A DNA stretch of 64,000 bases, taken from positions 2,418,001 through 2,482,000 of the forward strand of contig NZ_LR594662.1 in NCBI RefSeq assembly GCF_901827175.1, read 5' to 3'. The stretch comes from Variovorax sp. RA8. GTDB lineage: Bacteria > Pseudomonadota > Gammaproteobacteria > Burkholderiales > Burkholderiaceae_C. The notes under the pieces are model-generated. The model worked only from the letters and a program-made list of their open reading frames with translations, searched no databases and had not been told where the DNA came from. Below are positions 17,624 through 26,024 of the stretch, one piece after another. Within the stretch, counting starts at the first letter, position 1. Each line of letters begins with the position of its first letter. Position numbers and translations under genes: made by a program.

Positions 17624-19102
17624 ATGACACTGACTCTCGAACGCCAGGACCTGATGCCAGGGCTTCAACTCATCGGCGCCGACTGGCGCGAATCCGGCGA
17701 CGAACGCCGCCTCGACGTCACCGACCCTGCCAGCGACGCCGTCTTCGCCAGCGTTCCCGACGGCACGGCGGCCGATGCGCGCGCCGCGGTCGATGCAGCG
17801 CACGCCGCCTTCCCGGCCTGGCGCGCCGTGCCGGCAAGGCAGCGCGCGGCCATCCTCAAGCGCTGGAACGACCTCATGCTGACGCACCAGGAAGACCTGG
17901 GCCGCCTGATCTCGCGCGAGCAGGGCAAGCCCCTGGCCGAGGGGCGCGGCGAGGTCGCCTATGCCGCGAGCTACGTCGAGTGGTTTGCCGAGGAAGCCAC
18001 GCGCGCCAACGGCGACGTGATCCCGGCGCCGGTGACGGGCCGCCGCATGCTCGCCCTGAAGGAGCCGGTGGGCGTGGTCGCCGCGATCACGCCGTGGAAC
18101 TTTCCGGCCGCCATGATTGCGCGCAAGATCGCGCCGGCGCTGGCGGCCGGCTGCACCGTGGTGTGCAAGCCGGCCGAGGACACGCCGCTCACCTCGCTCG
18201 CACTCGTCAAGCTGGCCCAGGAGGCGGGCGTGCCGGCGGGGGTGCTGAACATCGTCACCGCCTCGCGCGAACGCACCCCCGAGGTGGTGGATGCGTGGCT
18301 GACCGATGCGCGCGTGCGCAAGATCACCTTCACCGGCTCCACGCCCGTGGGCAAGCACCTCGCGCGCGCCTCGGCCGATACGCTGAAGAAGCTGTCGCTC
18401 GAACTGGGCGGCAATGCGCCCTTCATCGTCTTCGACGATGCCGACCTGGATGCCGCCGTGGAAGGATTGATGGCCGCCAAGTTCCGCAATGGCGGGCAGA
18501 CCTGCGTGTCCCCGAACCGGGTGTTCGTGCAGGCCAAGGTGCATGACGCCTTCGTCGACAAGCTGGCCATGCGCGTCGGCGCGCTCCAGGTGGGGCCGGC
18601 GACCGAGCCCGCCTCGCAGATCGGCCCGATGATCAACGCGCGCGCGGTGGAGAAGATCGAGCGCCATGTGCAGGACGCGGTCGGCAGGGGCGCGCGCATC
18701 GTCGTCGGCGGCCGGCGGCTGCGTTCGGCGCCATGCGACGGTCCGAACTACTACGCCCCCACCGTGCTGGTGAACGCTGACGCCAGCATGGCGTGCAGCT
18801 GCGAGGAGACCTTCGGGCCGGTGGTGCCGATCACGCGCTTCGACAGCGAAGCCGAGGTGATCGCGGCGGCCAACGACACGCCCTTCGGCTTGGCGGCCTA
18901 CTTCTACTCGACCGATGTCCGCCGGATCTGGCGCGTGACCGAAGCGCTGGAGACCGGCATCGTCGGCGTCAACGAAGGCGCGTTGGCCGCCGAGGCGGCG
19001 CCCTTCGGCGGCGTCAAGGAATCGGGCTACGGCCGCGAGGGTTCTGTGCACGGACTCGATGACTACCTGCACATCAAGTACGTGTGCCAGGGGCAGCTGT
19101 AG
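17624..19102 (+). CDS. NAD(P)-dependent aldehyde dehydrogenase (succinate-semialdehyde dehydrogenase-like)
   Basis: This 492-residue aldehyde dehydrogenase has the general base Glu260 in LSLELGGNAP, the catalytic Cys294 in NGGQTCVS, and TPWNFP for cofactor binding. The ISREQGKPLAEGRGE segment and overall pattern are GabD-like. It would oxidise a semialdehyde such as that released by the amine oxidases or aminotransferase of this locus. It starts 21 bases after the tartrate-dehydrogenase-like gene and closes the plus-strand operon. Semialdehyde specificity is a family-level inference. Confidence 0.92.
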   Translation: MTLTLERQDLMPGLQLIGADWRESGDERRLDVTDPASDAVFASVPDGTAADARAAVDAAHAAFPAWRAVPARQRAAILKRWNDLMLTHQEDLGRLISREQGKPLAEGRGEVAYAASYVEWFAEEATRANGDVIPAPVTGRRMLALKEPVGVVAAITPWNFPAAMIARKIAPALAAGCTVVCKPAEDTPLTSLALVKLAQEAGVPAGVLNIVTASRERTPEVVDAWLTDARVRKITFTGSTPVGKHLARASADTLKKLSLELGGNAPFIVFDDADLDAAVEGLMAAKFRNGGQTCVSPNRVFVQAKVHDAFVDKLAMRVGALQVGPATEPASQIGPMINARAVEKIERHVQDAVGRGARIVVGGRRLRSAPCDGPNYYAPTVLVNADASMACSCEETFGPVVPITRFDSEAEVIAAANDTPFGLAAYFYSTDVRRIWRVTEALETGIVGVNEGALAAEAAPFGGVKESGYGREGSVHGLDDYLHIKYVCQGQL

Positions 19103-19173
19103 CAGCTGCGATCTCCAGCGGGCATTCGAAGCAAACGCCCATCATTCAGCAGGGCGCGCGCGGCGCAGACGGC

Positions 19174-20499
19174 CTAGAAATCAGCGACCTTGCCCCATGC
19201 CGAGCCGCTGAACCGTTGCGGCCGATAAGGCGCCGGATCCACGATGGGTTCGGCACCCGAGGCAAGGTCCGCGATGAGGTGACCGGCGCCGGGGCCGATG
19301 CCGAAGCCGTGTCCCGAAAAGCCCGCGGCCAGGATGAAGCCCGGCATGCCCGGCACTTCGCCGATGCCGGGAACACCGTCCGGCGTGCTGTCGACGAAGC
19401 CGGCCCACGCGTGCGTGATCTTGGCGTCGCGAAGCTGGGGCAGCAGTTCGACGGCGCGGCGGTGGGTCTCCTTGACCGCCCGCAAATCGGGCTTCGGATC
19501 GAGGATGCGCACCCGCTCCATGGGCGTAGGCGCATCCAGCCGCCACCGCTTCAGCGTTTCGTGGCCACCCCGAACGCCTTCCAGGCCTCCGGGCAGGAGG
19601 CTGCGCCAGCGCTTGGCGAACATGGGCACGAATTGCGGGGCGAAGCGCATGAACTGCGGCGTCACGTCCACGCGTGCGCGTCCGCTGATGGCCAGTGCGT
19701 AGCGTCCGTCGCTGCGGCGCGTGGCCGACACGCCCCCGCTGACCAGGGCGGCCGGCAAGCGATGTTCCACGGGGGACACGCTGAGGATGGACTGGCGAAC
19801 CGAGGCCTGGGGAAAGCGGATGCCGAGTTGCCGGCAGAACGAGGACGCCCACGCGCCGCCGGCGAGCACGGCCGTGCGGGTCTTGATGACTTCGGCTTCC
19901 GTGATGACGCCGCTGACCCGTCCGCCTTCGGTCTCGATGCCGCGGGCCGCGCAATTCTGATGGACGCTGCCCCCGAGCTTGATGATCGCAGCGGCCACGG
20001 CGGGCGCAGCCTTGCCCGGATCGGCGGTGCCATCGCTGGGCGAGAAGACGCCGCCTTTCCAGGCGCGGCCGGTCGCCCGCCCGCGCTCGGCGGCCTCGCG
20101 GCCACTCAGCATGTGGGTCGTCACGCCGGCGGTCTTCGCAAAATCGCGCCAGCTGGCCCAGCGCGAAATTTCGGCCTCGTCATTGCTGAGGTACAAGAGC
20201 CCGCAGCGATGAAAGCCCGTGTCTTCGCCGCTCTCGGCGGCAAACCGTTCCCAGAGATCGAGGCTCTTGCTCGCGATCGGCAGTTCGCGCTCGTCGCGGT
20301 TCTGCTGGCGGCACCAGCCCCAGTTGCGGCTCGACTGCTCGGCGCCGATCCTGCCCTTTTCCACCAAGGCGACCGAAACGCCGCGCTTGGCCAGGTAGTA
20401 GGCGGTAAAGACACCGATGATGCCGCCGCCGATCACCACGACGTCGGCGGAGGCCGGCAGCGTGGGCGAAGTTTGGATGTGTTGCAGCGGAGGGGACAT
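19174..20499 (-). CDS. FAD-dependent oxidoreductase (DAO family)
   Basis: This 441-residue DAO-fold flavoprotein has VVIGGGIIGVFTAYYLAKRG at its start, then EQSSRNWGWCRQQNRD, which replaces the SGRNGG loop of the two PuuB-like paralogues and marks a different subfamily. The C-terminal GFSGHGFGIGPGAGHL loop is intact. It probably oxidises an amino or imino acid. The start chosen is the ATG at 20499 (MSPPLQ); upstream codons overlap the aldehyde dehydrogenase gene that precedes it. The two genes are 19 bases apart and share one promoter region. Confidence 0.86.
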   Translation of the reverse strand: MSPPLQHIQTSPTLPASADVVVIGGGIIGVFTAYYLAKRGVSVALVEKGRIGAEQSSRNWGWCRQQNRDERELPIASKSLDLWERFAAESGEDTGFHRCGLLYLSNDEAEISRWASWRDFAKTAGVTTHMLSGREAAERGRATGRAWKGGVFSPSDGTADPGKAAPAVAAAIIKLGGSVHQNCAARGIETEGGRVSGVITEAEVIKTRTAVLAGGAWASSFCRQLGIRFPQASVRQSILSVSPVEHRLPAALVSGGVSATRRSDGRYALAISGRARVDVTPQFMRFAPQFVPMFAKRWRSLLPGGLEGVRGGHETLKRWRLDAPTPMERVRILDPKPDLRAVKETHRRAVELLPQLRDAKITHAWAGFVDSTPDGVPGIGEVPGMPGFILAAGFSGHGFGIGPGAGHLIADLASGAEPIVDPAPYRPQRFSGSAWGKVADF

Positions 20500-20518
20500 G
20501 ATGGATCTCGCTGGCGAC

Positions 20519-22042
20519 TCAAAGTCCGTGCCTTGAACCACCGAAAGTCTGGCTATCGGTACTTCGCGTCGGCTCGGTCGGTGCATCCTGGGAGCCAAGA
20601 ATGGCTTTGGTTTCCAGGTACTCCTCGAAACCTTCTATTCCATATTCGCGACCATTTCCCGAGCGCTTGTAGCCGCCGAAGGGGGCATGAGGGTTCCATG
20701 CCGGATAGTTGATGTGCACCTGTCCGGAGCGGATGCGCGCCGCGACGGCGCGCGCCGTGCCGAGGTCCTGGCCTTGCACGTGGGCGCCCAGGCCGTACAC
20801 GGTGTCGTTGGCGATCTCCACCGCCTCGTCGACGTTGTCATAGGGAATGATCGCGAGCACCGGGCCGAAGACCTCCTCCTGCGCGATGCGCATGTGAGGC
20901 TGCACCGAGGTGAAGATGGTCGGACGGCAGTAGAAGCCGCGGCTGAAGGCCTCGGGCCGGCCGGTGCCGCCGCAGATGAGCCGCGCGCCTTCGGCGATTC
21001 CGATGCCGATCATTTCCTGCACGCGATTGAACTGCGCGCGATTCGCCACCGGGCCATGCGTGGTCTGCTGCGAACCCGGATCGCCCACGACGATGCTGGA
21101 TGCCGCTTCGAGGGCGATCCGCTCGACCTCATGCAGGCGCTCGCGGGGCACGATCATGCGAGTCGGCGCGCTGCAGGATTGGCCGACGTTGCGGAAAGCG
21201 GCCGTGACGCCCGGCGGTACGGCACGCGCCAGGTCCGCATCCGGCAGGATGAGATTGGGCGATTTGCCGCCGAGTTCCTGGGCCACGCGCTTGACCGTCG
21301 GGGCCGCCGCCTGCGCCACCAGGACGCCGGCCCTTGTCGAACCGGTGATCGAGATCATGTCCACGTCCGGATGCTCCGCCAAGGCGGCGCCGACTTCCGG
21401 CCCGCTGCCGTTCACCAGATTGAACACGCCCGGCGGGATGCCGGCTTCGTGCATCACTTCGGCAAAGAGCAGGGCGCTCAAGGGCGAGAGCTCGCTGGGC
21501 TTCAGGACCACCGTGCATCCCGCGGCCAGGGCGGGTCCGACCTTGGCGGTGATCTGGTAGAGCGGCCAGTTCCAGGGCGTGATCAGGCCGCACACGCCGA
21601 TCGCCTCGCGCATGATGGCCATGTCTGCGCGATGAGTGACGAACGAATAGTTGACCAGATTGTCCCTGGCCACACGGATGTGCTGTGCCGCAGACGGCAC
21701 CTGCGTGCTGCGCGCGAAGCCGATGGCCGCGCCCATCTCCAGCGAGATCGCCTGGGCGAACAGTTCCGCGCGCTCCAGGATCAGGGAATGGACGCGATCG
21801 AGAAGCAAGGCCCTGCTCTGGACGGAGCTCACGGACCAACCGGCGAAGGCGAGGCGCGCCGCGGCCACGGCGGCAGCGGCATCTCGTGCACTGCCCAGCG
21901 CGATCTCTGCCACAGGCTCCTCGGTCGATGGATCGATGACGGCGCTGCGAGCTTGGGCTTCGGGCCTGACCCACTCGCCGTCGATAAAGATGCGGTCCAG
22001 GCGGCCGGCGCTCCTGAGGTGCTCGATGGGCGGGGCGTTCAT
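20519..22042 (-). CDS. NAD(P)-dependent aldehyde dehydrogenase
   Basis: This 507-residue aldehyde dehydrogenase has Glu256 in AQELGGKSPN, the catalytic Cys290 in RNVGQSCSAP and the cofactor segment ITPWNWP. It ends in a segment typical of broad-range medium-chain aldehyde dehydrogenases (FGGYKRSGNGREYG). The ATG at 22042 overlaps the stop of a 31-codon upstream reading frame (GCATGA), suggesting translational coupling. It heads a two-gene operon with the DAO-type oxidase, so oxidation of an amine-derived aldehyde is a reasonable reading. Confidence 0.9.
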   Translation of the reverse strand: MNAPPIEHLRSAGRLDRIFIDGEWVRPEAQARSAVIDPSTEEPVAEIALGSARDAAAAVAAARLAFAGWSVSSVQSRALLLDRVHSLILERAELFAQAISLEMGAAIGFARSTQVPSAAQHIRVARDNLVNYSFVTHRADMAIMREAIGVCGLITPWNWPLYQITAKVGPALAAGCTVVLKPSELSPLSALLFAEVMHEAGIPPGVFNLVNGSGPEVGAALAEHPDVDMISITGSTRAGVLVAQAAAPTVKRVAQELGGKSPNLILPDADLARAVPPGVTAAFRNVGQSCSAPTRMIVPRERLHEVERIALEAASSIVVGDPGSQQTTHGPVANRAQFNRVQEMIGIGIAEGARLICGGTGRPEAFSRGFYCRPTIFTSVQPHMRIAQEEVFGPVLAIIPYDNVDEAVEIANDTVYGLGAHVQGQDLGTARAVAARIRSGQVHINYPAWNPHAPFGGYKRSGNGREYGIEGFEEYLETKAILGSQDAPTEPTRSTDSQTFGGSRHGL

Positions 22043-22134
22043 GCGGCGAGCCTTTCGGAAACGACGTCGAGCGTGTTCGTTTTCATGCACACAAAGGGGG
22101 TCATGGAGGCTGGTGATGCGGTCGGGTGCGTCAT
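22039..22134 (-). CDS. 31-codon leader reading frame / start remnant of an aminotransferase gene
   Basis: A short frame begins MTHPTASPAS and ends ..SERLAA, with its TGA overlapping the aldehyde dehydrogenase ATG. The first six residues equal those of the aminotransferase at 6405 (MTHPTA), and the upstream 130 bases are duplicated from that gene. It therefore looks like an aminotransferase start that has been cut off and now reads into the dehydrogenase. It may still be translated and couple ribosomes to the next gene. Whether it is functional is not known. Confidence 0.5.
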   Translation of the reverse strand: MTHPTASPASMTPFVCMKTNTLDVVSERLAA

Positions 22135-22263
22135 GCTGGGGCTGATGTCGGGCCTTTGGATGCCCGATAGCTTAGGGCGCGCGCCCCTCGCTCCGGTGCT
22201 GCAATGAGGGTCTTGCGCAAAGCAGGCTGCGGTTATGCGAGTCGCTACGGCAGATCCTGCCGT
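22132..22263 (-). promoter_or_regulatory. Duplicated upstream block, copy 2 (aldehyde dehydrogenase promoter region)
   Basis: This block is collinear with 6403-6532: start codon with MTHPTA, then GGCCTTTGGATG at 22151-22162, CTTAGG, GGTGCTGCA, and the 52-base core at 22212-22263, which contains the palindrome TTGCGCAA. Spacing is preserved to within one base. It is probably the promoter and regulator site for the aldehyde dehydrogenase/DAO operon and implies joint control with the aminotransferase. Confidence 0.7.
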
Positions 22264-22473
22264 CATACATGCGTCAGGGGCCTTCGCATCGGACGCGGGA
22301 TGCGAAGACGCGAACCGGCCGCGGGTAGAAGCGGCGTGAATCCGACCGAGCACGCCTAGAGGTGCGTCGCCCGCAAGGCATAAGGTTTTTCGCATGCCTC
22401 AAGCCACGAAACGGTATTTCTCCTCCCGGATCGCATCTCCAATACTTGGTCCAGACCATCGCCAGGAGACAAC
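22264..22473. other. Intergenic region with a perfect inverted repeat
   Basis: Between the duplicated block and the Bug gene there is a 9-bp perfect inverted repeat with an 8-base loop: CTTCGCATC at 22282-22290 and GATGCGAAG at 22299-22307. It has no T-tract, so it may be an operator or a terminator-like hairpin. A candidate promoter for the Bug gene lies at 22418-22446. Nothing else is recognisable. Confidence 0.5.
22412..22446 (+). promoter_or_regulatory. Candidate promoter of the Bug-protein gene
   Basis: CGGTAT is followed directly by TTCTCC (22418-22423, candidate -35), 17 bases, then AATACT (22441-22446, candidate -10), 28 bases before the ATG. The same layout with an identical CGGTATTTC recurs at 25965-25999 in front of the FAD-linked oxidase gene. 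The shared bases just upstream of a poor -35 suggest activator contact; the LysR protein encoded at 25013 is the natural candidate. Confidence 0.45.
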
Positions 22474-23445
22474 ATGCCTCTCAACCGCCGCCAGTTCACG
22501 GCCTGCCTCGGCGCATCCGCCCTCGCGGGCGTGCCCGGCGTTTCCTTTGCGCAGGACAAGACGCTGCGCATGCTCGTGGGTTTTGCCGCCGGTGGTGCCG
22601 CGGACACCGTCGCGCGCGCCGTCGCGGAAGGCCTGCGCGAGAGCGGCTATACCGCGATCGTCGACAACAAGGCAGGCGCGGGCGGCCGGCTCGCAACGGA
22701 AGCGCTGCTGTCGCTTCCGCCCGACGGCCACACGCTGCTGATGACCCCATTGGGAAACCTGACGCTCTATCCGCATGTGTTCAAGTCGCTGCGCTACGAC
22801 CCGTTGAAGGATTTCGCCGCGGTGGGAACCGCCAACAGCATGAGCTTTGCGTTGGCCGTCGGCGCCGACAGCCCGGCCAGGACGCTGCAGGAGTTCCTGG
22901 CCCTCGCGGGCAAGGATCCGAAGTTCGCGGCCTACGGTACGCCCGGCGCGGGCACGGCCATGCACTTCCTCGGCGCGATGCTGGGCAAGGAGGCGAAGGT
23001 GAATCTCACGCAGGTCGCCTACAAGGGCGGCGCCGCCGCGCTCACCGACGTGATCGGCGGCAGCCTGCCCTGCGTGATCACGACGACGCCCAACCTCCTT
23101 CCGATGCATCGCGCCGGCAAGATCCGCATCCTCGCGATCTCGGAGGCGGCCCCGAATGCGGCACTGCCCGGCGTGCCGACCTTCAAGTCCACGGGCTTTC
23201 CCGACCTGGTCGTCACAGAGTCGTTCGCCTTCTTCGCGCGCACCGGCACAGCGCCCGCGGTGGTCGCGCAGCTGGGGCAGTCCGTCGCGTCGGCGGTGAA
23301 GGCGCCGACGGTCAGCGCATTGCTCAGGAAAGCCGAATTCGAGCCGCTCGTGATGACCCCGGAAGCGCTCGACAAGCAGGTACACGCCGAATACGCGAAG
23401 TGGGGCCGCATCGTCAAGGCGGTCGGGTACACGCCGGAGAACTGA
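22474..23445 (+). CDS. Bug/TctC family tripartite tricarboxylate-type solute-binding protein
   Basis: This 323-residue periplasmic binding protein of the Bug family has a twin-arginine-type signal (LNRRQFTACLGASALAG) ending near SFAQ. The two family motifs are present: FAAGGAADTVAR near the mature N-terminus and AYKGGAAALTDV in the middle, which bind a carboxylate ligand. No TctA/TctB membrane genes are nearby, as is usual for the many orphan Bug proteins of beta-proteobacteria. It precedes a sulfatase gene by 58 bases, which suggests a sulfated or carboxylated ligand, as inference only. Confidence 0.9.
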   Translation: MPLNRRQFTACLGASALAGVPGVSFAQDKTLRMLVGFAAGGAADTVARAVAEGLRESGYTAIVDNKAGAGGRLATEALLSLPPDGHTLLMTPLGNLTLYPHVFKSLRYDPLKDFAAVGTANSMSFALAVGADSPARTLQEFLALAGKDPKFAAYGTPGAGTAMHFLGAMLGKEAKVNLTQVAYKGGAAALTDVIGGSLPCVITTTPNLLPMHRAGKIRILAISEAAPNAALPGVPTFKSTGFPDLVVTESFAFFARTGTAPAVVAQLGQSVASAVKAPTVSALLRKAEFEPLVMTPEALDKQVHAEYAKWGRIVKAVGYTPEN

Positions 23446-23503
23446 ACCGCCTTCAGGAAATCCCGAATCTCCCACACCGCCCAACCACACGCGAGGAATC
23501 ACC

Positions 23504-24973
23504 GTGCCACGTCGCAACGTTGTCGTCATCATGTCGGACGAACATGACCCCCGGATCATGGGATGTGCCGGGCATCCGGTCGCGAAAACGCCCCACCTCG
23601 ATGCGCTCGCGGCACGCGGCGTGCGTTTCACAAACGCGTACACGCCCAGCCCCATCTGCGTGCCGGCGCGCGCCGCCTTCGCCACCGGCATGCGCGTGCA
23701 TCAGACGCGGCATTGGGACAACGCCATGCCCTACACCGGCAAGCCGCGGGGCTGGGGCCACGTGCTGCAGCGGCAGCGCGTCCGGGTGGAGAGCATCGGC
23801 AAGCTGCACTACCGGGCGGAAGAAGATCCCGCTGGCTTCGACAAGGAGCACATTCCGATGCACGTGGTGGGCGGGCACGGCATGGTGTGGGCATCGATCC
23901 GCGACCCGTATGTCTCCACGCCGTCGGACAAGCGCATGCTGGGCGATCGTATCGGCGGAGGCGAATCGGCCTACACCTCGTACGACCGCAGCGTCACCTC
24001 GCGCGCCGTGGAATGGTTGCAGGACGCGGCGCAGCGCCGTGAGGAGTCTTTCGTTCTCTACGTAGGCCTGGTCGCGCCGCACTTCCCCCTGATCGCGCCG
24101 GAGGCATTCTTCTCGCTCTATCCGCTGGAAGGCCTGCCGACGCCGAAGCTCCACCCGAACGAGGGCTACCAGCGGCATCCGTGGGTGCAGGCCTACGCGG
24201 ACTTCATGAAGAACGAGGAGCAGTTCAAGTCGCCACAGGAGCGGCTCGAAGCCTTCGCCGCGTACTACGGCCTGTGCAGTTTTCTCGACCACAACGTGGG
24301 CGCCATCGTCGCGGCAATCGCGCAGGCCGGGCTGCAGGACGACACGACAGTGATCTATACCTCCGACCATGGCGACAACCTCGGCACGCGCGGACTCTGG
24401 GGCAAGTCGACGCTGTACCAGGAGAGCGTCGGCATCCCGATGATCATGGCGGGAGCTGGCGTGAAGCCGGCGGTGCGCCGAACACCGGTCGACCTGCTGG
24501 ACCTGTTCCCGACGATCCTGGAGGGCGTCGGCATCGACCCGGCGCCGGAGATGAACGGGCGACCCGGGCAATCCCTCTACGCGGTCGCCGCGGCGCCTGA
24601 CGATCTCGAACGCGTGGTGTTCAGCGAATACCACGCAGCCGGCAGCAACACGGCCGGGTTCATGGTGCGCAAGGGGAGATGGAAGTTCCACTACTACGTG
24701 CGCCACCGGCCCGAGCTGTTCGACCTGGAAGCAGACCCGGAAGAACTCGACGACCTCGCCGGGAATCCCGCCTTCGCACAGGTCGCACAAAGCATGGAAG
24801 GCGAGCTGCGACGCATCTGCGACCCCGAAGCGGTCGATGCACTCGCGAAGTCCGACCAGCACGCCATGATCGAAAGGCTCGGCGGCAACGATGTCGCGTC
24901 GAAGATGGGCGCGGGCGGCGCCACCCCGGTGCCGAAGAGTGCGCGGACGGAAGCGGGCTCGGCCCCCGCTTGA
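23504..24973 (+). CDS. Sulfatase (formylglycine-dependent, choline-sulfatase-like)
   Basis: This 489-residue alkaline-phosphatase-superfamily enzyme has the sulfatase signature CVPAR at 52-56, where Cys52 would be converted to formylglycine. The metal-site acidic residues are in MSDEHD (12-15) and YTSDHGDNLG (around 285). No signal peptide is seen, so it is probably cytosolic. The start is a GTG at 23504 after GCGAGGA. The C-terminal ~40 residues are low-complexity and may be dispensable. It would release sulfate from a small ester taken up by the cell; the substrate is not known. Confidence 0.88.
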   Translation: MPRRNVVVIMSDEHDPRIMGCAGHPVAKTPHLDALAARGVRFTNAYTPSPICVPARAAFATGMRVHQTRHWDNAMPYTGKPRGWGHVLQRQRVRVESIGKLHYRAEEDPAGFDKEHIPMHVVGGHGMVWASIRDPYVSTPSDKRMLGDRIGGGESAYTSYDRSVTSRAVEWLQDAAQRREESFVLYVGLVAPHFPLIAPEAFFSLYPLEGLPTPKLHPNEGYQRHPWVQAYADFMKNEEQFKSPQERLEAFAAYYGLCSFLDHNVGAIVAAIAQAGLQDDTTVIYTSDHGDNLGTRGLWGKSTLYQESVGIPMIMAGAGVKPAVRRTPVDLLDLFPTILEGVGIDPAPEMNGRPGQSLYAVAAAPDDLERVVFSEYHAAGSNTAGFMVRKGRWKFHYYVRHRPELFDLEADPEELDDLAGNPAFAQVAQSMEGELRRICDPEAVDALAKSDQHAMIERLGGNDVASKMGAGGATPVPKSARTEAGSAPA

Positions 24974-25012
24974 GCGCGTGCCGCGCCGGGTCCATGCGTT
25001 AGAGTGGGTCCC

Positions 25013-25936
25013 GTGACGCCACGGCAACTCAAGTACTTCGTGGAGATTGCCCGCACCGGCAGCATTACCACGGCTGCCAGCACCCTGCACATTGCGCAGC
25101 CGGCGCTGAGCCACCACATCTCGGGCATGGAAGAGGAACTGGGCGTCGCGCTGCTCGAGCGCCATGCGCGCGGTGTCAGGCTCACCACCGAGGGACAGCG
25201 CCTTCTTGACCGCGCCGTCTCGATCCTGCGGCAGCTGGACCGTCTCAACGACGACGTGCGCGATGCATCGACCCAGGCCCGCGGCACGGTGAGCCTGTGC
25301 CTGGTGGGCTCCGTGGCGCAGGTGCTGACGGTGCCGCTGTTCCGGCTGCTGGCCGAACGTACGCCCGAGGTGCGCCTGCAGGTCAGCACAGGCATGTCGC
25401 GCGAGGCCCGCGCGCTGGTCGAGGCGCGCCGAGTGGATCTGGCGCTGCTGCCGATCGCCTATGAACTCCCCCGCCTGGAATCCGTTCCCGCCTTCGAGGA
25501 GCGCTTCTGCCTGTTCGGCCTCGACTTCCTGTTCGAGGGAGAAAGCGGTCCCATCCGGTTCGCGGAGATCGGCGACCGTCCGCTCGTCGCACCCGACCGC
25601 GACCACGACCTGCGCAAGCTCATCGAACGCACGGCGATGGCGCACAGCTGCGCGCTCAATGTGCAGTACGAGCTCAACAATCCTGAGCTCTACCGCCGGG
25701 TGGTGCAGGAAGGACTGGCCTTCGCGATCATGCCGCGCAACGCCTTTGCCGATGCCGAGGCCCTCGGGGTGGTGGCGCGCGACATCGTCGAGCCGGGCAT
25801 CGAGCGCACCCAGTCGGTCGTGTGGATGGTCGACCATCCGCTGACGCCGGCCGGAGAGGCGGTGCGCACCGCACTGCTGGACGTGATCGCGCTGCTGATC
25901 GCCGACGGCACGCTGAAGGCCCGCCCGCTGCCATAA
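25013..25936 (+). CDS. LysR family transcriptional regulator
   Basis: This 307-residue LysR regulator has an N-terminal winged helix (PRQLKYFVEIARTGSITTAA.., residues 2-60) and a C-terminal co-inducer-binding domain resembling the nitrogen-assimilation-control type. The GTG at 25013 begins the conserved TPRQLKYF; a GTG at 25004 would add three residues. A TAGAGT word at 25000-25005 lies where a -10 would give a leaderless transcript. It is flanked by the sulfatase and the oxidase, whose neighbourhood carries two look-alike promoters it may control. Confidence 0.9.
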   Translation: MTPRQLKYFVEIARTGSITTAASTLHIAQPALSHHISGMEEELGVALLERHARGVRLTTEGQRLLDRAVSILRQLDRLNDDVRDASTQARGTVSLCLVGSVAQVLTVPLFRLLAERTPEVRLQVSTGMSREARALVEARRVDLALLPIAYELPRLESVPAFEERFCLFGLDFLFEGESGPIRFAEIGDRPLVAPDRDHDLRKLIERTAMAHSCALNVQYELNNPELYRRVVQEGLAFAIMPRNAFADAEALGVVARDIVEPGIERTQSVVWMVDHPLTPAGEAVRTALLDVIALLIADGTLKARPLP

Positions 25937-25964
25937 GCTTTGCCTCATGCGTGCGCCGCGCGAT

Positions 25965-25999
25965 CGGTATTTCACGCCGCGCATCTCGGGCCTTAGAGT
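25965..25999 (+). promoter_or_regulatory. Candidate promoter of the FAD-linked oxidase gene
   Basis: CGGTAT plus TTCACG (25971-25976, candidate -35), a 17-base gap and TAGAGT (25994-25999, candidate -10) lie 25 bases before the ATG. The layout matches 22412-22446 position for position. This suggests co-regulation of the two genes, probably by the LysR protein between them. Confidence 0.45.
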
Positions 26000-26024
26000 A
26001 CGACGAGCAACAGGAGACAAGTCC

